NCBI RefSeq assembly: GCF_014646275.1
Contig: NZ_BMND01000001.1
Span: 62,001-126,000, forward strand
Source of the DNA: Streptomyces kronopolitis
GTDB taxonomy: Bacteria; Actinomycetota; Actinomycetes; Streptomycetales; Streptomycetaceae
Length of the DNA: 64,000 nt
Direction of reading: 5' to 3'
A program made the translations under genes and the position numbers. This document shows positions 1 through 8,754 of the stretch, in pieces. The notes below the pieces were generated by a model. It was given only the letters and a program-made list of their open reading frames with translations. It ran no database searches and was not told the origin of the DNA. Position 1 is the stretch's first letter. Each line of letters starts with the position of its first letter.

Positions 1-543
1 GAACTCCATCTCGCCGAAGATCTTCACGGAGATGAGGTTCACGGTCAGCACCACCGCGAGGGCGATCAGCGCGATCACCCACTGGGGCACGTCGGAGAAC
101 ATGCCCCAGTAGTGCGTGTAGGTCGCCACCGCCGTGATGTCGGCGACGCCGGTCGTCGCCCAGTTCAGGAAGTACATCCAGCCCGCGACGAACGCCCCCT
201 TCTCGCCGAGGAACTCGCGGGCGTAGGACACGAACGCGCCGGAGGACGGCCGGTGCAGCACCAGCTCGCCCAGGGCGCGCACCACGAGGAAGGCGAACAG
301 CCCGCAGAGCGCGTACGCCACGGCCAGCGAGGGCCCGGCGTCGGCGAGCCGGCCGCCCGCGCCCAGGAAGAGGCCGGTGCCGATGGCCCCGCCGATCGCG
401 ATCATGTTGACGTGCCGGGACTTGAGGGACTTCTGGTAACCGGCGTCGCCGGCGTCCACATGCCCGCCCGCGGGCTGCTGCGGGGTGTCGGATGTCTCTT
501 GTCGTTGCTGCCGTTCCGCCTGCGGGAGGGGTCGTTCGCTCAC
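1..543 (-). CDS. Amino acid permease, APC family (N-terminal part, cut by window edge)
   Basis: Reading the minus strand from a GTG at 543 gives an open frame of 181 codons that runs off the left edge. After a hydrophilic tail of about 35 residues comes the hallmark [18 protein letters not shown], followed by [15 protein letters not shown], the first membrane segment of GABA/lysine/histidine-type permeases. The visible part covers roughly the first four or five membrane helices; a full protein would be about 480-500 residues. The GTG start overlaps the TGA of the upstream GntR/FCD regulator (GTGA), so the two are probably translated together and the regulator likely controls this uptake gene. 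Substrate cannot be told from the fragment. Confidence 0.9.
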   Translation of the reverse strand, partial: MSERPLPQAERQQRQETSDTPQQPAGGHVDAGDAGYQKSLKSRHVNMIAIGGAIGTGLFLGAGGRLADAGPSLAVAYALCGLFAFLVVRALGELVLHRPSSGAFVSYAREFLGEKGAFVAGWMYFLNWATTGVADITAVATYTHYWGMFSDVPQWVIALIALAVVLTVNLISVKIFGEMEF

Positions 544-1277
544 GCGTGATCCTCGTTTTCCGTGGAGGGGGCCGTGCGGTGGGGTGGCCGCACGATGGTG
601 GTCAGCGTCGTCTCGACGCGTGCCAGGTGGTGCGCCATGGCGTCCGCGGCGTCCTGTTCGCTGCTGTCGACGAGGGCCTCGATGATCGCCCGGTGTTCGC
701 GGTTGGACTGCTCGCGCCGTCCGCCCAGCTCGTTGAGGAAGGCCGACTGGCGGGCCAGCGCGTCGCGGATCTCCTCGATGACCCTGCGGAAGACCGGATT
801 GCGGGCCGCCTCGGCGACGGCCAGGTGGAAGAGGGTGTCCATGGCCACCCACGCGGTGGTGTCGGTCTCCTCCTCCATCCGCTCCAGCAGATGGGTCAGG
901 TGATCGAGGTCCTCCGGGGTGCGGCGCACGGCCGCGTACCCGGCCACCGGGATCTCCACATGGCGGCGGACCTCCAGGAGGTCGCTCGCCGTGTAGTCGC
1001 CGAAGGTCGGGTCGGCCGCCGCGCCGTCGGAGACGACGAAGGTGCCCTTGCCGGTACGTGAGACCGTCAGCCCCATCGTCTGGAGCGCGCGCAGCGCCTC
1101 GCGGAGCACCGGCCGGCTCACTTCCAGTCGGCGGCACAGCTCCGCCTCGGAGGGGAGCTTGTCGCCGATCGCGTAGTCGCCGCGCTCGATGGCGTCGCGC
1201 AAATGGTGGAGCACCGCTTCCATGGCACTGATCCGCCGAGGGGTGTCGCCAGCTGTCTGGCTGTCTGACAGGTTCAC
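540..1277 (-). CDS. GntR family transcriptional regulator, FCD (FadR) subfamily
   Basis: N-terminal winged helix-turn-helix ([20 protein letters not shown], then [17 protein letters not shown]) followed by an all-helical FCD ligand-binding domain with His residues spaced as in the metal/acid-binding FadR subgroup. The GTG at 1277 is preferred: the frame opens further upstream only at a TTG (1313) that looks like part of a -35 (TTGACA). An ATG at 1223 would leave a near-palindrome, CTGTCTGACAG (1261-1271), in the leader and is the main alternative start. The stop overlaps the start of the amino-acid permease. By context it probably senses the permease substrate or a breakdown product. Family call is firm, ligand is not. 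Confidence 0.88.
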   Translation of the reverse strand: MNLSDSQTAGDTPRRISAMEAVLHHLRDAIERGDYAIGDKLPSEAELCRRLEVSRPVLREALRALQTMGLTVSRTGKGTFVVSDGAAADPTFGDYTASDLLEVRRHVEIPVAGYAAVRRTPEDLDHLTHLLERMEEETDTTAWVAMDTLFHLAVAEAARNPVFRRVIEEIRDALARQSAFLNELGGRREQSNREHRAIIEALVDSSEQDAADAMAHHLARVETTLTTIVRPPHRTAPSTENEDHA

Positions 1278-1375
1278 CCCGGGATCGTCGGATCCGGCCG
1301 GGGGAGCTGTCAAGGGGTCGGGCGCAGATCACTTCCCGGCCGGGGCCCCGGCCACCGCGGCCGGACGGGGCGCGG

Positions 1376-2068
1376 TCAGTGCGCGCGGGCCCACCGGTAG
1401 CGGTGTTCGGGGCGTCCGGTGTCGCCGTATTTGAGGGTCAGGGTGACGTGGCCGCTGCGTTCGAGATGCTTCAGATAGCGCTGGGCCGTGGAGCGGCTGA
1501 CGCCCGCGCGGGCGGCGACCTCATGGGCGGACAGCGGGTGCCCGGCCCCGTCCAGGACCTGGCGGATCAGTTCGACGGTCGCCGCCGAGTGGCCCTTGGG
1601 CAGCTCGGCCTGCGGGGAGTCGGCCGCCCGGAAGGCGCCGAAGATCCGGTCCACCTGCTCCTGGCCGGCCTCCCCGCGGCCGCCCACTCCCGCCACGGTC
1701 CGGCGCAGCGCCGCGTAGCCCTCCAGCTTCGCCCGCAACCCGGAGAAGCCGAACGGCTTGACGAGGTACTGCAGCGCCCCGCTGCGCATCGCCTCCTGGA
1801 CCGTGGCCACGTCCCGGGCCGCCGTCACCATGATCACGTCGGTGCGGTGGCCGAGCTGCCGCAGCCGCCGCACCAGGGCCAGCCCCGTCTCGTCCGGCAG
1901 ATAGTGATCCAGCAGCACCAGATCGATCCGGCCGCGCTCCAGGGCGGCCAGGGCCTGGGCGGCCGTGTGGGCGCGGCCGGCGACCCGGAAGCCCGGCACC
2001 TGCGCGACATAGGCGGCGTTGATCTCGGCGACGTGGAAGTCGTCGTCCACCACCAGGACCTCGATCAT
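1376..2068 (-). CDS. Response regulator, CitB/DcuR type
   Basis: 230 residues. The receiver domain shows the acidic pocket VVDDDF, phospho-acceptor Asp54 (LLDHYLP) and Lys104 (LVKPFGF). The C-terminal 70 residues carry a helix-turn-helix ([23 protein letters not shown]) typical of the CitB family. The ATG at 2068 has an upstream GAAGGA...GGAG stretch; the frame itself is open far upstream, so the start is set by the receiver domain. It follows the sensor kinase gene in the same direction with an 89 nt gap. It probably activates the divergent ABC importer at 4062-6821, perhaps through the inverted repeat at 3928-3972. Confidence 0.93.
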   Translation of the reverse strand: MIEVLVVDDDFHVAEINAAYVAQVPGFRVAGRAHTAAQALAALERGRIDLVLLDHYLPDETGLALVRRLRQLGHRTDVIMVTAARDVATVQEAMRSGALQYLVKPFGFSGLRAKLEGYAALRRTVAGVGGRGEAGQEQVDRIFGAFRAADSPQAELPKGHSAATVELIRQVLDGAGHPLSAHEVAARAGVSRSTAQRYLKHLERSGHVTLTLKYGDTGRPEHRYRWARAH

Positions 2069-2157
2069 CGGCACGCTCCGTCCTTCTCCGCGCTGCGTCG
2101 CGGTCCCCCTGCGCGGGGCCGCGTCCGGGGCGCCCCCGCAGGTGCCCGGCACGCCGC

Positions 2158-3834
2158 TCACCTCGCCTCTCCCGCGGCCGTGAGCGGACGGTCCGGGGTG
2201 TCGGGCGGCGGGGTGAGGGCCTCGGGCAGGACGACGGTGAAGACCGCGCCGCCGCCCGCCCGCGCGGTCACCCGGGCCATCCCGCCGTAGCGCTCGGCCA
2301 GCCGGCGCACCAGCGCGAGGCCGATGCCCCGGCCGCGGTGAAAGGCCACCGGGCGCCCGGCCGCGTGGTCCCCGGCGTCCGGCGGGGCGGCCTTGGTCGA
2401 CCAGCCCTCGGCGAAGATCCGCTCCCGCAGCCCGGGCGGCACCCCCGCGCCGGTGTCCGAGACCCGCAGCACGGCCGTGCCGCCCTCGGCCCGCAGCTCC
2501 ACCTCGACGAACGGCTCGGCACGGCGGTGCGCGGCGGCGGCGTCCAGCGCGTTGTCGAGGAGATTGCCCAGCACGGTCACCAGATCGCGCGGGTCGACCA
2601 CGGCATCGGGCAGCAGCGTCGCGGGCGAGACCCGCAGCGGCACACCGCGTTCGGCCGCGACGGCCGCCTTGCCGACGAGCAGCGCGGACAGCAGCGGGTC
2701 GTGCACCTTCTCCGCGATCTGCTCCGCGGACGCCCGGTGCGCGCTGGTCACCTCGGTGACGAAGTCCACCGCCGTGTCGTGCCGGCCCAACTCCAGCAGT
2801 CCGCGCAGCGTGTGCAGCTGATTGGCGTGCTCGTGGTCCTGCGCCCGCAGCGCGTCCAACAGCCCCTGGGTGCCGTCCAGTTCGCGGCCGAGCAGCTCCA
2901 GCTCGGTACGGTCGCGCAGGGTCACCACCGCCCCGCCGTCCGGCGTCGGCATCCGGTTGGCGACCAGCACCCGCCCGCCGCACACGGCCAGCAGATCCGC
3001 GCCGGCCACCCGCCCGGCCAGCACATCCGTCGTCCGGCCCGGCGCCAGCACCTCGTCCAGCGGCCGCCCCGCGGCCCGCCCGTCCAGGCCCAGCAGCCGC
3101 CCGGCCTCGTCGTTGACCAGCCGGATCCGGCCGTGCCGGTCGAAGGCGACCACCCCCTCACGGATGCCGTGCAGCATCGCCTCCCGCTCGTCGAGCAGCG
3201 CGGAGATGTCGGCGAACGCCACCCCGTGCGTACGGCGCCGCAGCCCGCGGGCGAGCAGCAGCGCGGCCAGTACGCCCACGGCCAGTGCCGCGCCCGCGTA
3301 CCGCAGCACCGCGGGCAGGGTGCCCAGCAGCCGGCTGTGCACGCTGTCGTAGGCGATCCCGACCGATACCGCGCCGACGATCCGGCCGCGGCCGTCGCGC
3401 AGCGGCACCTTGGCGCGGGCCGAGCGCCCCAGCGTCCCGGTGTCGATCTGCCGCACCTGCCGGCCCGCCAGGGTGCGGCTGGGGTCGGTGGAGACGTGCC
3501 GGCCGATCTCGGCGGTGTGGGTGTGCGACCAGCGCACTCCGCGGGTGTCCAGCACCACGACGTACAGCGCCCCGGTCGCCTTGCGGATCCGCTCCGCGCC
3601 GGCCTGCACCGGCCCGTGCGGGTCCGGCGCGGTGGTGGCCAGCTCCCGGGCGAGGTCCGGGTCGGCGGCGGTGGTCTGGGCGATGGACAGCGCACGGCGC
3701 ATCGCCTGGTCGTCCAGCTGGGCGCTGAGCGGGGCGAGGAACAGGCCGGTGGCGAGCACCATCACCCCGGTGGTGAGGGCGACTTGCGCGGTGAGCACCT
3801 GTGCGAAGACACGGCGCGGCCGGCGGATGCGCAT
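2158..3834 (-). CDS. Sensor histidine kinase, CitA/DcuS type
   Basis: 558 residues from the ATG at 3834. Order: TM1 (about residues 9-35), an extracytoplasmic PAS-like sensor with the CitA-style SHTHTAEIGRHVSTDP motif and PLRDGRGRIVGAVSVG strand, TM2 (about 172-195), a cytoplasmic PAS domain, a SpoOB-type H-box (AQDHEHANQLHTLRGLLELG), and an HATPase with N box (LGNLLDNALDA) and G boxes (DTGAGVPPG, GRGIGLALV). Members sense small carboxylates outside the cell. It is upstream of its response regulator and divergent from an ABC importer, so a carboxylated substrate for that importer is a reasonable guess. The annotated frame could extend to 4044 but only the 3834 start gives a proper first membrane segment. 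Confidence 0.92.
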   Translation of the reverse strand: MRIRRPRRVFAQVLTAQVALTTGVMVLATGLFLAPLSAQLDDQAMRRALSIAQTTAADPDLARELATTAPDPHGPVQAGAERIRKATGALYVVVLDTRGVRWSHTHTAEIGRHVSTDPSRTLAGRQVRQIDTGTLGRSARAKVPLRDGRGRIVGAVSVGIAYDSVHSRLLGTLPAVLRYAGAALAVGVLAALLLARGLRRRTHGVAFADISALLDEREAMLHGIREGVVAFDRHGRIRLVNDEAGRLLGLDGRAAGRPLDEVLAPGRTTDVLAGRVAGADLLAVCGGRVLVANRMPTPDGGAVVTLRDRTELELLGRELDGTQGLLDALRAQDHEHANQLHTLRGLLELGRHDTAVDFVTEVTSAHRASAEQIAEKVHDPLLSALLVGKAAVAAERGVPLRVSPATLLPDAVVDPRDLVTVLGNLLDNALDAAAAHRRAEPFVEVELRAEGGTAVLRVSDTGAGVPPGLRERIFAEGWSTKAAPPDAGDHAAGRPVAFHRGRGIGLALVRRLAERYGGMARVTARAGGGAVFTVVLPEALTPPPDTPDRPLTAAGEAR

Positions 3835-3927
3835 GGGGCCTCCCTCGTCTCCGGCCCTCCGCCGGCTCGCGGAACCGAATCTTCCCGTTGTCTCGCGGTG
3901 CCGGCACGGTAAGCCGCGGGTATGCGA

Positions 3928-3972
3928 TTGCGCACCCCCTTGGTAAGGACCTAGCTGTTCTAGCGTGCGCAA
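3928..3972. promoter_or_regulatory. Inverted repeat in the divergent two-component/ABC promoter region
   Basis: TTGCGCAC at 3928-3935 is matched by its exact reverse complement GTGCGCAA at 3965-3972, separated by 29 nt. The pair lies in the 227 nt region between the kinase gene (starts 3834, minus) and the ABC ATPase gene (starts 4062, plus). Eight-base arms in a divergent region are consistent with a dimer-binding site for the CitB-type response regulator, but binding is inference. Confidence 0.45.
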
Positions 3973-4061
3973 AATGAGCACAACAGGGTCTGCGCGCAGA
4001 AAGGCGGCTTGCGCCCACAAGGCTGCCGCTGTGGCCCCGGTCACTCCTAGCCTCCCGGCTC

Positions 4062-4877
4062 ATGAACAGGCACACGAGCCCCGCCATCGAACTGCGGGGT
4101 ACGAGCAAGGCGTTCCGCACACCCTCGGGGGCGCCGCACACCGCCGTACGGGATCTGGACCTGGTCGTCGGACGCGGTGAGTTCGTCGCGGTCGTCGGCC
4201 CCACCGGCTGCGGGAAGTCCACCACGCTGACCCTGGTCAGCGGGCTGGAGGAGCCGACCGAGGGTGAGGTGCTGGTCGCCGGCGAGCCGGTCCGGGGCAT
4301 CGGCGACAAGATCGGGTTCGTCTTCCAGCAGGACGCGGTCTTCCCCTGGCGCACCGTGCTGTCGAACGTGATGGCCGGACCGCGGTTCCGCGGCGTCCCC
4401 AAGCCCGAGGCCAGGCAGCGGGCACGGGACTGGCTCGCCCGGGTCGGGCTGGCGTCCTTCGAGGACCGCTATCCGCACCAGCTCTCCGGCGGGCAGCGCA
4501 AGCGCGTCGCCCTCGCCGCGACCTTCGTCAACGACCCCGAAATCCTCCTCATGGACGAGCCGTTCTCCGCCCTGGACGTGCAGACCCGGGCGCTGATGTC
4601 GGACGAGCTGCTGGAGCTGTGGTCGGGGACCGGCGCCTCCGTCGTCTTCGTCACCCACGACCTGGAGGAGTCCATCGCCCTCGCCGACAAGGTCGTGGTC
4701 ATGACCGCCGGCCCGGCCACCGTCAAGGAGGTCTTCGCGGTCGACCTGCCGCGGCCCCGCAAGGTCGAGTCGATCCGGCTGGAGCCGCGCTTCCTGGAGA
4801 TCTACCGGGAGATCTGGTCCTCCCTCGGCGAAGAGGTCCGGATCACCCGCGAGAGGGGTGCCGCGCATGTCGCCTGA
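4062..4877 (+). CDS. ABC transporter ATP-binding protein, nitrate/sulfonate/taurine type
   Basis: 271 residues. Walker A GPTGCGKST (46-54), Q-loop FVFQQDAVFPW (87-97), signature LSGGQ (141-145), Walker B LLMDEP (162-167), D-loop SALD and H-loop THD. The FVFQQDxxxPW pattern is characteristic of SsuB/TauB/ThiZ-like ATPases. No good Shine-Dalgarno sequence is visible upstream of the ATG at 4062, yet no later start preserves the first beta-strand, so the start stands. It overlaps the permease gene by 11 nt and heads the three-gene importer operon. Confidence 0.95.
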   Translation: MNRHTSPAIELRGTSKAFRTPSGAPHTAVRDLDLVVGRGEFVAVVGPTGCGKSTTLTLVSGLEEPTEGEVLVAGEPVRGIGDKIGFVFQQDAVFPWRTVLSNVMAGPRFRGVPKPEARQRARDWLARVGLASFEDRYPHQLSGGQRKRVALAATFVNDPEILLMDEPFSALDVQTRALMSDELLELWSGTGASVVFVTHDLEESIALADKVVVMTAGPATVKEVFAVDLPRPRKVESIRLEPRFLEIYREIWSSLGEEVRITRERGAAHVA

Positions 4878-5739
4878 GACCGTCACCCCGGCCGCGTCCC
4901 CCGCCGCGCCGGACCGCGGCGACCGTTCGCGGGCCAGGGCGCGCGCCGCCCGCCACCACACGTACCTGGTGTACGGCACCCGGGTGCTGCTGCTGGTCGG
5001 CCTGATCGGACTGTGGGAGGGGCTGGCCCGCGCCGCCGTCATCGACCCCTTCAACTTCTCGATGCCCTCGAAGATCTGGGACCAGGCGGTCCAGTGGGCG
5101 CTGCACGGCACTCCGCAGGGCGCGCTGTGGGAGCAGGTCTGGTACACGCTCTACGAGGCGCTGCTCGGCTGGGTCATCGGCGTCTTCGGCGGTGTGGTGC
5201 TGGGCATCACCCTGGGCCGGATCCGCTTCCTCGCCGATGTGCTCGGCCCGTACATCAAGGTGCTCAACGCCCTCCCGCGGATCGTCCTGGCCCCCATCTT
5301 CCTCATCTGGTTCGGCCTGGGCCCGGCCTCCAAGGTCGCCTCGGCCGTCGTCCTGGTCTTCTTCCCGGTCTTCTTCAACGCCTTCCAGGGCGCACGGGAG
5401 GTTGACCGCAACCTGGTCGCCAACTCCCGGATCCTCGGCGCGAGCAACCGCCAGGTCACCTTCCAGGTGGTGATCCCCTCCGCCACCTCATGGATCTTCA
5501 CCAGCCTGCACGTCAGCTTCGGCTTCGCGCTGATCGGCGCGATCGTCGGCGAGTACATCGGCGCGACCAAGGGCCTGGGCCTGCTGGTCGCGGCCTCCCA
5601 GGGCACCTTCAACGCGTCCGGGGTGTACGCCGCGATGCTGATCCTCGCCGTGGTCGCCCTGCTCGCCGAGGGGCTGCTCGCCTTCCTCGAACGGCGGCTC
5701 TTCCGCTGGAAGCCGGCCGACGCCGGCGACGGCCGCTGA
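4867..5739 (+). CDS. ABC transporter permease, SsuC/TauC family
   Basis: 290 residues. A basic N-terminus is followed by about six membrane helices and the BPD_transp_1 EAA loop (region NSRILGASNRQVTFQVVIPS), which contacts the ATPase. The ATG at 4867 sits behind GAGAGGGG at 4851 and overlaps the ATPase stop; an in-frame GTG at 4858 is the other option. It forms the membrane part of the importer with the ATPase at 4062 and the lipoprotein at 5787. The family handles organosulfonates, nitrate or vitamin precursors; the substrate here is not identifiable. Confidence 0.94.
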   Translation: MSPETVTPAASPAAPDRGDRSRARARAARHHTYLVYGTRVLLLVGLIGLWEGLARAAVIDPFNFSMPSKIWDQAVQWALHGTPQGALWEQVWYTLYEALLGWVIGVFGGVVLGITLGRIRFLADVLGPYIKVLNALPRIVLAPIFLIWFGLGPASKVASAVVLVFFPVFFNAFQGAREVDRNLVANSRILGASNRQVTFQVVIPSATSWIFTSLHVSFGFALIGAIVGEYIGATKGLGLLVAASQGTFNASGVYAAMLILAVVALLAEGLLAFLERRLFRWKPADAGDGR

Positions 5740-5786
5740 CCGGCCCACCCGCTCCTTCCTGCCCGCACCTCACAAGGACGTGACCC

Positions 5787-6821
5787 ATGCGCACCGCACT
5801 GAAGTTCTCGGCCGCCGCGGCCGCCGCCACCCTCGCCCTGACCACGCTCACCGCGTGCGGCGGCTCCCCGGCCGCCGGCTCCGACGGCAAGGACGGCAAG
5901 ATCAAGATCATGGTGGGCGGCCTCGACAAGGTCATCTACCTGCCGGCCAGACTCACCCAGCAGCTCGGCTACTTCGAGGACGAGGGCCTGCACGTCTCCC
6001 TGCTCACCGAACCGGCCGGCGTGCAGGCCACCACCTCGCTGGTCTCCGGTGACGTCCAGGGCGTCGTCGGCTTCTACGACCACACCCTCGATCTCCAGGT
6101 CAAGGGCAAGCAGGTGGAATCGGTGGTGCAGCTCGCGCACGCCCCCGGCGAGGTCGAGGTGGTGTCGAACAAGGCGGCCGGCGACCTCACCTCGCCCAAG
6201 GACTTCAAGGGCAAGAAGCTCGGCGTCACCGGCCTCGGCTCGTCCACCGACTTCCTGACCAAGTACCTCGCGGTGAAGAACGGGGTGGGGACCGACGAGT
6301 TCACCCCGGTGGCGGTCGGCGCCGGACAGACCTTCCTCTCGGCCCTCCAGCAGGGCTCGATCCAGGGCGGGATGACGACGGACCCGACGGTCGCGCAGCT
6401 CGTCGACAAGAACCTCGGCAAGGTCCTGCTCGACATGCGCACCCCGGAGGGCTCCCGCAAGGCGCTCGGCGGCCTCTACCCCTCCTCCAGCCTGTACATG
6501 AACACCGACTGGGCGAACAGCCACAAGGACACCGTGCGCAAGCTGGCCCGCGCCTTCGTCAAGACCCTCCGGTGGATGTCCACCCATACCGCCGAGCAGA
6601 TCGCCGACCGGATGCCGGCCGACTACGCCCAGGGCGGCAAGAAGCTCTACGCCCAGTCGATCAAGGACACCCTGCCGATGTTCACCAAGGACGGGGTGAT
6701 GCCGGCCGACGGCCCGGCGACCGTGGAGCGGGTGCTGAAGGCCTTCAACCCCAACCTCAAGAACGCCACGGTGAATCTGAAGAAGACCTACACCACCGAA
6801 TTCGTCAAGAAGCAGGGCTGA
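5787..6821 (+). CDS. ABC transporter substrate-binding lipoprotein, NMT1/SsuA-like
   Basis: 344 residues with a lipoprotein signal: basic MRTALK, Ala-rich core, lipobox LTAC with Cys24 as the lipidated residue. The mature part fits the NMT1/SsuA fold (GGLDKVIYLPARLTQQLGYF, then a typical GSSTDFL segment around residue 150). Only 47 nt separate it from the permease and AAGGAC precedes the ATG. As the solute receptor of the importer it determines substrate; the CitA-type kinase next door hints at a carboxylate-bearing compound, which is inference. A strong hairpin terminator follows. Confidence 0.93.
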   Translation: MRTALKFSAAAAAATLALTTLTACGGSPAAGSDGKDGKIKIMVGGLDKVIYLPARLTQQLGYFEDEGLHVSLLTEPAGVQATTSLVSGDVQGVVGFYDHTLDLQVKGKQVESVVQLAHAPGEVEVVSNKAAGDLTSPKDFKGKKLGVTGLGSSTDFLTKYLAVKNGVGTDEFTPVAVGAGQTFLSALQQGSIQGGMTTDPTVAQLVDKNLGKVLLDMRTPEGSRKALGGLYPSSSLYMNTDWANSHKDTVRKLARAFVKTLRWMSTHTAEQIADRMPADYAQGGKKLYAQSIKDTLPMFTKDGVMPADGPATVERVLKAFNPNLKNATVNLKKTYTTEFVKKQG

Positions 6822-6897
6822 CCGGCCGGGGGCGACCGCACCGGCCGGAATACGGCTACGGCGGAATGCGACTACCGCGGAATGCGACGGCGGCGGA

Positions 6898-6944
6898 ATG
6901 CAGCGGACGGGACACGGCATCGAGCCGTGTCCCGTCCGCTGCAT
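6898..6944. terminator. Perfect 21-bp hairpin, bidirectional terminator
   Basis: Bases 6898-6918 and 6924-6944 are exact reverse complements (21 bp) around the loop ATCGA. It lies between the convergent substrate-binding protein gene (ends 6821) and the DUF6381 gene (minus, ends 6987), so it can stop both transcripts. There is no long U tract, as is usual for Streptomyces terminators. It is preceded at about 6861-6900 by imperfect tandem copies of GCGGAATGCGAC. Confidence 0.8.
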
Positions 6945-6986
6945 GCGGTCCGTTTCCGGTCCGCTTTCCGGCGGGGCCTTGCGGCC

Positions 6987-7178
6987 TCACTCGGCGGGGT
7001 AGATGTCTCCGCTGGCCATTCCGCTTTCCTGCTCGCTCTGGGACGCCAGCCTGCGTGCCTTCTCCTGGAGCCGCTTGCGCTCCTCGGGATCGCCGGCGCG
7101 TTCCGCTGCCGCCTGCAATTCCTGGGCCTTGTCGCGCATCTGCTGGATTCGTCCGCGAGATTCTCCGCTAGGGCTCAT
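6987..7178 (-). CDS. DUF6381 family small protein
   Basis: 63 residues, rich in Lys, Arg, Glu and Gln, almost certainly helical: SRGRIQQMRDKAQELQAAAE followed by a DPEERKRLQEKARRL stretch matching the DUF6381 family of small Streptomyces proteins. The ATG at 7178 is chosen because AAGGAGAG stands six bases upstream; the frame is open further but without a ribosome site. Function is unknown. No membrane segment or signal peptide. Confidence 0.85.
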   Translation of the reverse strand: MSPSGESRGRIQQMRDKAQELQAAAERAGDPEERKRLQEKARRLASQSEQESGMASGDIYPAE

Positions 7179-7544
7179 GATCTCTCCTTGGACGGGGTGG
7201 GAGAGCCGCATTACCAGCACATCAGGCCCGGCAGCGCGCAGCAACCCCGGCGAGTCACCCTCCGTGAGGTACGGGATACCGCCGTCGGGCGTACCGGGGG
7301 AGGGGCGGACGCCACCGCACTGCCGGACCGGTCCAGGCGGGCGGCCGCGGACCCGGACCGGCCGCCGGTTCGCGGCCGCGGACCGCGGCACGCCCGGGCG
7401 TCACGGCGTGTCTCCACCGGATGGCCTTCCTGAATGGCGTGAACGGTCCGTAGGGACGTTGGCTGAATCACAGCACGCGCACAGTCCGCCGAGTGTCAGC
7501 GCTTCTGGTGTTTGACGCTCCCCCTCGTTCAGTGGAGTCCCTCC
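7179..7544. other. Divergent intergenic region, 366 nt, no gene seen
   Basis: This gap separates the minus-strand DUF6381 gene from the plus-strand repeat/membrane protein gene, so it must carry both promoters. I found no RNA gene or convincing coding frame; short open frames here have no ribosome site. No promoter could be assigned with confidence to a particular sigma factor. Confidence 0.5.
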
Positions 7545-8621
7545 ATGTCATCCGAACCAGCTCTTTGTGGGGGCGACGCCGAACTGTCCTCGACAGGAAC
7601 CGGCGAGCACTTTCCGCCCATGACCCCTGAGAAAAACTCCGCCCGCACCCTTTTGTGGGAGGCGGTCACCCATCGGCCCCTGGAGGAAGTCGCCGCCCTC
7701 GTGGAACTGCTCAAGCGCAGTGGCGACGTTCCCAACCCCGGCGATGAAGCGCTGCGCATGGCGGTCATTTCCCGTCCCGTGAGCGAGGTCGCCGCGCTCT
7801 TCGACATGCTCCGCGCCACTCCGCACACCGCGGAATCGAGCAATGACGCCCTGCGCGCGGTGGCCACCGACAGATCCGTCGAGGAGGTCGCCCAGCTGAT
7901 CGAGCTGTTCGACCGTACGAAGGCCGGCGACGGCTACCCCATGGACGACCACTTCCCGCCCGCCCACGGCGGCCCTGACGGCCCCGTCGGCCCCGGTGGG
8001 TACGGCGAACCGGAGCCCACCGCGTCCATGCACCTGCTCGACCCCGATGTGCGCCCCCTGGGCCGCGACGGCCAGCCGATGGCCCCCGGGCAGCGCGAGA
8101 ATCCGCTCAACCCCCCGCAGCCGAACCGCCCGCCGTGGGCCCAGCGCACGGCCGGCATGCCGCAGGGCGGTCCGTGGTCCACCCCGGCCGAGGCATCCCG
8201 CCAGCCGGGCTACGCGGTCCCCGGCGTGCTGCGGTCCGTGCTGCGCTGGCCCGCGGCCGCGGCCCTGGCCCTGTGCGGGCTGGCGCATCTGCCGGTGAAC
8301 GCCTCGCATCTGCAGGGCGCTCCGGCGGTCGCCGGGCTCTCGATGGCCATCGCGGTCATCTACCTGATGCTGGCCGGTCTGCTGGTGATGCGGGACACCG
8401 CCCTGGTCTGGACGGCGTGTGCCGCCGGGGCAATGATCATCATCGCCCTGCACGCGCTGTCCCGGGCCGGCGTCTTCGCCCCGCTGGGCAGCGGTCTGGG
8501 CGACACCGGCATGTGGCCCGAGATGCTCGCCGTGGCACTGGCGATCGTCAGTGCCGGCTTCGCGGGCGCCGCGCTGCTCAGCCGGCCGCGCCGCGTCGGC
8601 CAGGCCACCGCGGGTGCGTGA
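7545..8621 (+). CDS. Helical-repeat protein with four-helix membrane C-terminus, function unknown
   Basis: 358 residues from the ATG at 7545 (GTGGAG upstream). The N-terminal third has three copies of a repeat of about 35 residues, each with the core RP(L/V)xEVAxLxxL (HRPLEEVAALVELLKRSG; RPVSEVAALFDMLR; RSVEEVAQLIELFDR). A Pro/Gly-rich linker of about 90 residues follows, then four membrane helices (about 215-350). This looks like a membrane anchor with a cytoplasmic helical recruitment domain. I recognise the architecture as common in Streptomyces but know no function. It ends at a strong terminator and stands alone. Confidence 0.8.
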   Translation: MSSEPALCGGDAELSSTGTGEHFPPMTPEKNSARTLLWEAVTHRPLEEVAALVELLKRSGDVPNPGDEALRMAVISRPVSEVAALFDMLRATPHTAESSNDALRAVATDRSVEEVAQLIELFDRTKAGDGYPMDDHFPPAHGGPDGPVGPGGYGEPEPTASMHLLDPDVRPLGRDGQPMAPGQRENPLNPPQPNRPPWAQRTAGMPQGGPWSTPAEASRQPGYAVPGVLRSVLRWPAAAALALCGLAHLPVNASHLQGAPAVAGLSMAIAVIYLMLAGLLVMRDTALVWTACAAGAMIIIALHALSRAGVFAPLGSGLGDTGMWPEMLAVALAIVSAGFAGAALLSRPRRVGQATAGA

Positions 8622-8646
8622 GTGCCCACGGCCCCACGGCCGACAC

Positions 8647-8690
8647 CGGGCGCGGGCCGGGACCCTGACCGGGGTCCCGGCCCGCGCCCG
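8647..8690. terminator. 19-bp hairpin, bidirectional terminator
   Basis: Bases 8647-8665 pair perfectly with 8672-8690 around a six-base loop. It lies between convergent genes ending at 8621 (plus) and 8755 (minus). Confidence 0.8.
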
Positions 8691-8754
8691 TGGCCGCGCA
8701 GGACGCGGCCGCGCTGACGTGCCCGCGGACGACGAACCACCCCCCGGCGCCCGC

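Noticed and set aside
2158..4402. Minus-strand frames extending the sensor kinase upstream to 4044 or 4402
   Set aside because: The extra residues have no hydrophobic or family features and cross the divergent promoter; the ATG at 3834 opens directly into the first membrane helix.
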